8,557 nt of DNA, from NCBI GenBank assembly GCA_020354155.1, contig CP070644.1, positions 1,383,011-1,391,567 on the forward strand, in the 5' to 3' direction. A program made the position numbers and the translations under genes. The DNA is from Nitrospiraceae bacterium. GTDB taxonomy: Bacteria; Nitrospirota; Thermodesulfovibrionia; UBA6902. Below the pieces are notes generated by a model. The model was given only the letters and a program-made list of their open reading frames with translations. It did not search any database and was not told the DNA's origin. Below, piece after piece: positions 1 to 5,021 of this stretch (its first letter is position 1; every line of letters begins with the position of its first letter).

Positions 1-504
1 GGAGAATACCTGCGGAGTCTGGATTGCCCTGATGCACTCACGATTGAGGGTCTCTGTGACCTGACCGTCTTCACGGACTTCTTTCAGGGTTTCCTTTACC
101 GGGATACCGGGGATAACACCATCAGCTTTTTCCAGTCCTGCAAGGAGGGCATCAATGGTGCCGCCGGGAATTATGGGCCGTACTCCGTCGTGAATGAGCA
201 CGACACATTCTTGGTCGATCAGTTTCAGTGCGTTGTTGATTGAATCCTGCCGTTCTGTGCCCCCTGGCGCTATGACTTTAATTTTGCTTAATCCCTGTTC
301 CTGAAAGAGGCGGTAGCCCTCTTCTATATCTTCCTGCCCCATCACGGGAATGATTTCATCAACAGCTTTCTCTTCCTCAAGCCTTCTCAGGGTACGGACT
401 ATCAGGGGGGTCCCGTCAAGGGCAATAAAAGTCTTTTTAACTGACGAGCCAAATCTCTTTCCTGTTCCTGCAGCAGGGACTATGGCAACAACTTTTCTCT
501 TCAT
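1..504 (-). CDS. ispD: 2-C-methyl-D-erythritol 4-phosphate cytidylyltransferase, N-terminal 168 residues (cut by window edge)
   Basis: IspD couples CTP to methylerythritol phosphate in the cytosolic MEP pathway for isoprenoid precursors. The visible protein begins MKRKVVAIVPAAGTGKRFG, the nucleotide-binding loop of this family, followed by KKTFIALDGTPLI, which occupies the place of the usual PKQF..L.G.P segment. Further on are GGTERQDSI and VLIHDGVRP, matching the family G..R..S and HDxxRP motifs, and finally RAIQTPQVF near the edge (the usual TQTPQ-F). The C-terminal third lies outside the window. The ATG (504-502) overlaps the stop of the upstream PIN/TRAM gene as TAATG, and no strong ribosome binding site precedes it (only AAGG about 12 nt away), so translational coupling is likely. 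The family assignment is secure. The K-K-T in place of P-K-Q and G-V in HDGVRP are mild deviations from the commonest versions. Confidence 0.95.
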   Translation of the reverse strand, partial: MKRKVVAIVPAAGTGKRFGSSVKKTFIALDGTPLIVRTLRRLEEEKAVDEIIPVMGQEDIEEGYRLFQEQGLSKIKVIAPGGTERQDSINNALKLIDQECVVLIHDGVRPIIPGGTIDALLAGLEKADGVIPGIPVKETLKEVREDGQVTETLNRECIRAIQTPQVFS

Positions 505-1508
505 TAATTGCGTGCTGCCTTTAATTCTTCCCGATCCGCATCTTCCTTGAGCTTGGCAAAGATCATCCTGCCTGCTGTGGTCTGGAGCACGCTGGTAACT
601 ATGACGTCCATCTGCTGGTTTATCTTTTTGCGTGCATTATCAACAACGACCATGGTTCCGTCATCAAGATAACCGACACCCTGACTGGGCTCCTTGCCCT
701 CCTTGACGATGAAGATACTCATCTCTTCACCGGGCAGTACAACGGGCTTCAGGGCGTTTGCAAGCTCATTGAGGTTCAGCACCGTTACCCCCTGCAGTTC
801 AGCAACCTTGTTCAGGTTAAAATCATTGGTAATAATCTTTCCGCCCATAACCCTCGCAAGGGCAACCAGCTTGGCATCAACCTCTTTTATCTTCGGGAAA
901 TCTTCATCGATGATCTTTACGACAACATTATTCATCTTCTGGATCTTGTGCAGGATGTCAAGCCCCCTCCTGCCGCGCGCCCGCCTGAGAGAATCAGTTG
1001 AGTCTGCAATGTGCTGAAGCTCCTGGAGAATAAACTGCGGAATTATAAATGTTCCTTCAATAAATCCGGCCTCACAGACGTCAACAATTCTTCCGTCGAT
1101 AATAACACTGGTATCAATGATCTTGGCATGTTCTTCGTCTGACCGTGACTTGAAAGCCTTGACAATATTATTGAGTGTGAAATTCTTGCCCGCTCTCAAT
1201 CCAAGCAGAAGGCCGCTGTACCCAAGGAGGGCGTTTATGATTACAGCTGTGTACACATCATCGATATGTACAAAAAAACTTTTGATCGGCAGGTAAATCA
1301 ACTTGGCAAACAGGAGCCCGATAGACAATCCCAGGAGGCCGCCAAAGACTGTACCGAAACCGACCATGGTGAATATGTAATCGATACTGAGGGCAATCAG
1401 GCCGACTCCGGCTCCCCACAGGGCGCCTTCATAGGTCCATGCTTCCCGCAGGCCGATCACATATCCGCCGGCGATAAAAATAAGTAAAAATATTATTCGG
1501 TATAACAT
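504..1508 (-). CDS. Membrane-anchored PIN/TRAM domain protein (YacL-like putative RNase)
   Basis: The 334-residue protein has four hydrophobic segments at about residues 3-20, 29-50, 54-74 and 84-104. A PIN nuclease domain follows at about 130-250 and a TRAM RNA-binding domain at about 257-318. PIN acidic positions are visible: D132 in IIDTSVIIDGR, E163 in LQELQH, D211 in KEVDAKLVALA and D229 in TNDFN. This is the architecture of Bacillus YacL, a family predicted to cleave RNA at the membrane; the exact substrate is unknown. The start ATG is preceded by AAAGGGAG (1513-1520, spacing 4), which touches the stop codon of the protease gene 11 nt upstream. The stop overlaps the ispD start. PIN/TRAM genes next to ispD are a recurring bacterial arrangement (from memory), so the location fits. 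Domain identity is secure; the physiological role is not. Confidence 0.93.
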   Translation of the reverse strand: MLYRIIFLLIFIAGGYVIGLREAWTYEGALWGAGVGLIALSIDYIFTMVGFGTVFGGLLGLSIGLLFAKLIYLPIKSFFVHIDDVYTAVIINALLGYSGLLLGLRAGKNFTLNNIVKAFKSRSDEEHAKIIDTSVIIDGRIVDVCEAGFIEGTFIIPQFILQELQHIADSTDSLRRARGRRGLDILHKIQKMNNVVVKIIDEDFPKIKEVDAKLVALARVMGGKIITNDFNLNKVAELQGVTVLNLNELANALKPVVLPGEEMSIFIVKEGKEPSQGVGYLDDGTMVVVDNARKKINQQMDVIVTSVLQTTAGRMIFAKLKEDADREELKAARN

Positions 1509-1519
1509 ATCGCTCCCTT

Positions 1520-2995
1520 TTAAGAATACAATTTCAGGGTAATGTAATATTTATTACCGCTTCTGTTAACAAATAACAGCAGGGTGTCTCCTTCCCGCAA
1601 ATCAGAAAGCAAACTGTTAAAATCCTTTAAATTATTAATCCTCCTTTTATTAATTTCCTGTATTAAGTCCCCTTTTTTCAGTCCTGCCTCTTCAGCAGCA
1701 CTATAGCGGTTCACCCTGGTTATCACAACTCCTGTTTCATATCGTGACAGGCCGAGCTGCCTGACCACTTCCCGGGACAACTCCATAACAGTAAAACCGG
1801 CAAGAGTATTCTCTTCAGTAAAAAGGTGCTCTTCAGACTGGTCAGGGACTGCTTTGGCCAGGTCCTGGGGATACTCGGCTATTGAGATATTCAGAGAGAG
1901 AATCTTTCCTTCTCTCAGCAGTTTCAGCTTAATAGTGCTTCCAACCTTGCTCTGGGCAACGAGGGTACGAAGGGTCTCGACGTTTTTCATTTCCTTGTTG
2001 TTTATCTCAAGCACGACATCACCGCGCTTTACATCCGCCTTGTCAGCAGGACTGCCTTTAAATATTTCTGTAACCAGTGCCCCGGTGATTTTTTCCATTC
2101 CGAACTCCTTTGCAAGGTCAGGAGTGAAGTTCTGAATGGCCACCCCGAGCCAGCCCCGTGTTACCTTTCCATCCTCTATCAATTGCGTCATGACGGTCCT
2201 TGCCATATTGCTTGGCACAGCGAATCCAATGCCCTGGTTACCGCCTGTGCGGGAAAATATCGCTGTGTTGATGCCGACAAGTTCACCTTTGACATTTACA
2301 AGGGGGCCGCCGGAGTTGCCGGGGTTAATGGCAGCATCGGTCTGTATAAAATACTCATAATCGGCTATGCCCACATTTGCCCTTCCAATTGCGCTGACAA
2401 TTCCCATCGTAACTGTGTGTCCCAGACTGTATGGATTTCCAAAGGCAAGGACAAAGGCCCCGACCTCGAGTTTGTCGGAATCACCCAGATTGATTGAAGG
2501 GAGGTTCTTTGCAGCTATCTTGATGACAGCCAGGTCCGTTGTGGGGTCTGTTCCTATAATTTTTCCTTTGAAATCCTTCCGGTCATAGAGTGTTACCTTG
2601 ATTTCATCGGATTTTTCGACAACATGACTGTTTGTAATAATATAGCCGTCGGGAGAGACAAGGACTCCGGAGCCAAGGCTTGTTTCCTGGTGTGCACGTG
2701 GGGCATTATAGGGCTCAAAATAATCCCTGAGCGATCTGTCGAAGAATTGAGAAAAAGGATCAGCATCTCCATCAACAACTGTTTTTGTTGTGGAAATATT
2801 GACAACAACAGGGCTGATAACTTTTACTATGTCTGAAAAGGCGGAACCATTGCCCGTTACCTCCTCGGGCAGTTCGAGGTTGTACATGTAAGGCGGGGCA
2901 GAATGTCTGTTTGAAAATATATCAGTCCTGTTTCCTATAATATAGCCAATGAGCAGGGTAATGATGAGGAGAAAAAATAAAATAGATTTTTTCAT
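1520..2995 (-). CDS. degP: HtrA/DegP-type serine endoprotease with two PDZ domains, membrane anchored
   Basis: A trypsin-like periplasmic protease and chaperone that handles misfolded envelope proteins. Numbering from the ATG at 2995 (491 residues), an N-terminal hydrophobic helix (about residues 5-21) follows MKKS. No clear Ala-X-Ala cleavage site follows it, so the protein is probably anchored. The catalytic triad is complete: H124 in ITNSHVV, D154 in DPTTDLAVIK and S228 in NPGNSGGPL. PDZ1 spans about 281-374 (begins RGWLGVAIQ) and PDZ2 about 397-489 (contains YETGVVITRV). Length and domain order match DegP/DegQ. A GTG at 2998 lies directly before the ATG. The ATG is preferred because a strong promoter (-10 at 3003-3008) places the RNA start at about 2995-2996. 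It is the first gene of an operon with the PIN/TRAM gene and ispD. The family is certain; the choice among DegP, DegQ and MucD as a name is not. Confidence 0.95.
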   Translation of the reverse strand: MKKSILFFLLIITLLIGYIIGNRTDIFSNRHSAPPYMYNLELPEEVTGNGSAFSDIVKVISPVVVNISTTKTVVDGDADPFSQFFDRSLRDYFEPYNAPRAHQETSLGSGVLVSPDGYIITNSHVVEKSDEIKVTLYDRKDFKGKIIGTDPTTDLAVIKIAAKNLPSINLGDSDKLEVGAFVLAFGNPYSLGHTVTMGIVSAIGRANVGIADYEYFIQTDAAINPGNSGGPLVNVKGELVGINTAIFSRTGGNQGIGFAVPSNMARTVMTQLIEDGKVTRGWLGVAIQNFTPDLAKEFGMEKITGALVTEIFKGSPADKADVKRGDVVLEINNKEMKNVETLRTLVAQSKVGSTIKLKLLREGKILSLNISIAEYPQDLAKAVPDQSEEHLFTEENTLAGFTVMELSREVVRQLGLSRYETGVVITRVNRYSAAEEAGLKKGDLIQEINKRRINNLKDFNSLLSDLREGDTLLLFVNRSGNKYYITLKLYS

Positions 2996-3002
2996 CACTA
3001 AA

Positions 3003-3032
3003 ATTATACCCCCGAAACTTCAACCTTGTAAA
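3003..3032 (-). promoter_or_regulatory. Sigma-70-type promoter of the protease operon
   Basis: On the minus strand TTTACA (3027-3032) and a perfect TATAAT (3003-3008) are separated by 18 nt. The usual distance from the -10 box puts the transcription start at about 2996-2995, which is the first base of the protease ATG. No ribosome binding site at a normal distance is present; a GGGGG at 3009-3013 is 13 nt from the ATG and lies upstream of the predicted RNA start. The promoter call rests on consensus match only. Confidence 0.65.
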
Positions 3033-3147
3033 CCCTGAAAATACATACGGAATTTTAGATGTGCGTCACTGAGCTTATGGCTGGAACACAAATGAATCCA
3101 TTCTCATCTCAATACAAAAGCAGCATGAAGACGCAGGGCCTCTGAAG

Positions 3148-4506
3148 ATGACCATGAAATCAAGACAAAAACGCATTGAGGGGATGGATAAAAAATACCT
3201 GTGGCACCCCTTTACACAAATGCAGGAATGGGTTGAGCAGTCCCCACTCATTATCACAGAGGGGAGAGGCACATATATAAAGGATGCCCGCGGCCGATGG
3301 TATATCGATGGTATTTCATCCCTGTGGGTGACAGTCCATGGTCACAGAAAGCAGGAAATTGATACTGCGATAAAAGAGCAGCTCGATAAGATAAGCCACT
3401 CAACGCTCCTTGGGTTTACAAATCCCCTTGCCGCAGAGCTGGCAGAGAAGCTGGTTCAGATCACCCCCGATGGACTGTCACGGGTGTTTTATTCTGACAA
3501 TGGATCAACTGCGGTAGAGGTAGGGCTGAAAATCGCCTACCAGTACTGGCAGCAGAGGGGAGTAAAAGACAAGAAAAAATTCCTTTCATTGAAAAATGCC
3601 TATCATGGAGATACCATAGGCGCAGTCAGTGTGGGGGGGATTGATCTCTTTCACAAGGTGTATTCGCCTCTTCTATTCAAATCCTTCAAGGCACCATCCC
3701 CCTGTTGTTATCGCTGTGAACTCAAGAAAAGGTACCCTTCCTGCAGCCTGTCATGTCTGAAACAGATGGAAAAGATTTTGAAAAGAAATCATGGAGAGAT
3801 TGCGGCCCTCATCATTGAGCCGCTTGTACAGGGGGCAGCAGGCATGATTCTCTCTCCTCCGCGATATCTCAAAGGGGTACAAGGGCTCTGTCGGAAATAT
3901 AATGTTCTCCTCATTGCCGATGAGGTAGCAACGGGGTTTGGCAGGACAGGCACACTGTTTGCCTGTGATCATGAAGGAGTCCGTCCTGATATCATGTGTC
4001 TTGCCAAGGGGATAACCGCTGGCTATCTGCCCCTTGCAGCAACGGTGACAACTGAAAAAATTTACAGGGCATTTCTGGGGAAATATGAAGACCTGAAGAC
4101 ATTTTTTCATGGCCATACATACTCAGGCAATCAGCTTGCCTGTGCGGCGGCACTGGCAAGCCTCAATGTTTTCAGGAAAGAAAGGACACTTCAGAAGCTG
4201 CAGACGAAGATAGATCTTCTTGAAAAGGAGCTCGATGCAATAGCAGGTATGCCACATGTTGGGGAAGTACGGCAGAAAGGTTTCATGGTTGGTATTGAGC
4301 TTGTACGTGACAGAAAGACAAAGGAACCCTATGCACTTGAAGAAAGGATTGGCTGGAAGGTCTGCAGCAGGGCCCGGCTCAAGGGAGTTCTTATAAGGCC
4401 CCTGGGTGATGTAATCGTTTTAATGCCTCCACTGAGCATATCCCGGGATGAATTAAAGAGCCTCCTCCGGGTTACCGGGGAGGCTATCCAGGAAATAACC
4501 CGATAG
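3148..4506 (+). CDS. bioA: Adenosylmethionine-8-amino-7-oxononanoate aminotransferase
   Basis: BioA transfers the amino group of S-adenosylmethionine to 8-amino-7-oxononanoate (KAPA), giving diaminopelargonate (DAPA) in biotin synthesis. It is a cytosolic, PLP-dependent class III aminotransferase. The 452-residue protein shows WHPFTQM (residues 19-25, the BioA N-terminal signature), SDNGSTAVE (116-124, phosphate-binding loop), KNAYHGDTIG (149-158), D258 in LLIADEVATGFGRTG (pairs with the PLP ring nitrogen), K287 in CLAKGITAGYLPLA (Schiff-base lysine) and FFHGHTYSGN (319-328). A cysteine-rich insert carries C186, C187, C190, C199 and C203. The ATG at 3148 has CAGGG 9 nt upstream. An alternative ATG at 3184 lies closer to the conserved start but has its G-rich stretch immediately adjacent, too near to act as a ribosome binding site. 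No other biotin gene is in view. It is divergent from the protease operon. Confidence 0.96.
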   Translation: MTMKSRQKRIEGMDKKYLWHPFTQMQEWVEQSPLIITEGRGTYIKDARGRWYIDGISSLWVTVHGHRKQEIDTAIKEQLDKISHSTLLGFTNPLAAELAEKLVQITPDGLSRVFYSDNGSTAVEVGLKIAYQYWQQRGVKDKKKFLSLKNAYHGDTIGAVSVGGIDLFHKVYSPLLFKSFKAPSPCCYRCELKKRYPSCSLSCLKQMEKILKRNHGEIAALIIEPLVQGAAGMILSPPRYLKGVQGLCRKYNVLLIADEVATGFGRTGTLFACDHEGVRPDIMCLAKGITAGYLPLAATVTTEKIYRAFLGKYEDLKTFFHGHTYSGNQLACAAALASLNVFRKERTLQKLQTKIDLLEKELDAIAGMPHVGEVRQKGFMVGIELVRDRKTKEPYALEERIGWKVCSRARLKGVLIRPLGDVIVLMPPLSISRDELKSLLRVTGEAIQEITR

Positions 4507-4660
4507 TCAGCTGAATTTATCAAATTATGTGCATTTCTGGGAAGGCTCTCAAAAAGTCTTGAATGCCATGAAGATTTCGAAAGAGTGTAATAGTTAATCA
4601 GGAACTTTAACAACATGCAGCGCAGTTATTCTTAATGCTGCATATGTCTGCAAAAGGAAT
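4507..4660. other. Intergenic stretch after bioA with a weak inverted repeat
   Basis: No convincing gene is seen on either strand. The only structure is an inverted repeat ATGCAGC (4615-4621) / GCTGCAT (4637-4643), 7-bp arms with a 15-nt loop and no T tract after it, so it is not a clear terminator for bioA. No other terminator for bioA is visible. Confidence 0.4.
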
Positions 4661-4686
4661 GGCGCAATCCTTATGAAGGCTGCGCC
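4661..4686 (-). terminator. Hairpin, candidate terminator for the small minus-strand gene(s)
   Basis: GGCGCA (4661-4666) pairs perfectly with TGCGCC (4681-4686), and CCTT pairs with AAGG inside, leaving an ATG loop on the plus strand. Read on the minus strand the stem is followed by ATTCCTTTTGC, a moderate T-rich run. Read on the plus strand no T run follows. It begins directly after the stop codon of the 17-codon ORF at 4687-4740. Confidence 0.5.
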
Positions 4687-4740
4687 TCAATGTAAGGAAG
4701 TGTTATTTATATTGCTATACGTTTTATAGCCTGCATTCAT
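4687..4740 (-). CDS. Possible 17-residue micro-ORF with a strong ribosome binding site
   Basis: The reading frame encodes MNAGYKTYSNINNTSLH and then TGA. A near-perfect Shine-Dalgarno sequence GGGAGG (4746-4751) sits 5 nt before the ATG. It follows the 53-codon gene on the same strand by 44 nt, and its stop abuts the terminator-like hairpin. The peptide is polar, without a membrane segment or a recognised motif. Because the product is so short, chance cannot be excluded; the ribosome binding site is the main support. Confidence 0.28.
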   Translation of the reverse strand: MNAGYKTYSNINNTSLH

Positions 4741-4784
4741 TCGGTCCTCCCAAGAAATTTTAAGTAATGTGGATTGGCAGAAGT

Positions 4785-4946
4785 TCAGTTTATTCTTCTA
4801 TCAAGAAATTCTTCAAGGTATTCCAGAAGCTGCGGGTTGTTCAGGGAAACCACGTAGAGGTCATCTTCTTCGCACTCTTTGGAATATGACAGGAAATCTC
4901 TGTATAATTTACGTTCGGAACTATTAAAGATCATATAGGTGTACAT
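4785..4946 (-). CDS. Small acidic hypothetical protein, 53 residues
   Basis: The frame runs from ATG (4946) to TGA (4787-4785) and encodes a 53-residue protein starting MYTYMIFNSSERKLYRDF. AGAGG (4954-4958) lies 7 nt upstream of the ATG, a well-placed ribosome binding site. The protein is rich in Glu and Asp in its middle (KECEEDDLYV) and ends with a probable amphipathic helix (LLEYLEEFLDRRIN). It has no signal peptide, membrane helix or metal motif; a single Cys is present. Codon use looks like that of real genes. It is divergent from purL, with starts 75 nt apart, and is followed by a 17-codon ORF and a hairpin terminator. I do not recognise the family and assign no function. Confidence 0.6.
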   Translation of the reverse strand: MYTYMIFNSSERKLYRDFLSYSKECEEDDLYVVSLNNPQLLEYLEEFLDRRIN

Positions 4947-4957
4947 TGCTTAACCTC

Positions 4958-4985
4958 TTGTAATTATTGTCTTTTCTTCTATGTA
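4958..4985 (+). promoter_or_regulatory. Weak candidate promoter for purL
   Basis: TTGTAA (4958-4963) and TATGTA (4980-4985) are spaced by 16 nt, giving a predicted RNA start near 4992, ahead of the GGAGGGAG ribosome binding site at 4999-5006. The match is only moderate. The -35 box overlaps the ribosome binding site of the divergent 53-codon gene. Confidence 0.3.
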
Positions 4986-4998
4986 ACTTATCGGTACC

Positions 4999-5018
4999 GG
5001 AGGGAGAAAACTTTAGGG
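4999..5018 (+). promoter_or_regulatory. Ribosome binding region of purL
   Basis: GGAGGGAG (4999-5006) is a strong Shine-Dalgarno match but lies 15 nt before the first ATG (5022). A second weaker AGGG (5015-5018) is 3 nt before it. Neither spacing is ideal, so the start codon choice among 5022, 5034, 5064 and 5139 stays open. Confidence 0.4.
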
Positions 5019-5021
5019 TGG

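Noticed and set aside
2593..2836. Overlapping small frames on both strands inside the protease gene
   Set aside because: Both overlap the conserved HtrA catalytic domain coding sequence and have no independent support.
3026..3034. BirA operator half-site TTGTAAACC ahead of bioA
   Set aside because: It matches the left half of the E. coli biotin operator, but no right half (GGTTTACAA-like) occurs at the expected 14-16 nt distance. The bases are explained by the -35 box of the protease promoter.
3751..4116. Minus-strand open frame of 121 codons inside bioA
   Set aside because: It is a shadow of the conserved BioA core, including the PLP lysine region.
4460..4484. GC-rich hairpin (GCCTCC...GGAGGC with inner CCGG/CCGG) at the end of bioA
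   Set aside because: It lies inside the coding sequence and is not followed by a T run, so it is not a credible terminator.
4992..4999. 8-bp palindrome CGGTACCG between the divergent small gene and purL
   Set aside because: Too short to claim as an operator; no second copy nearby.
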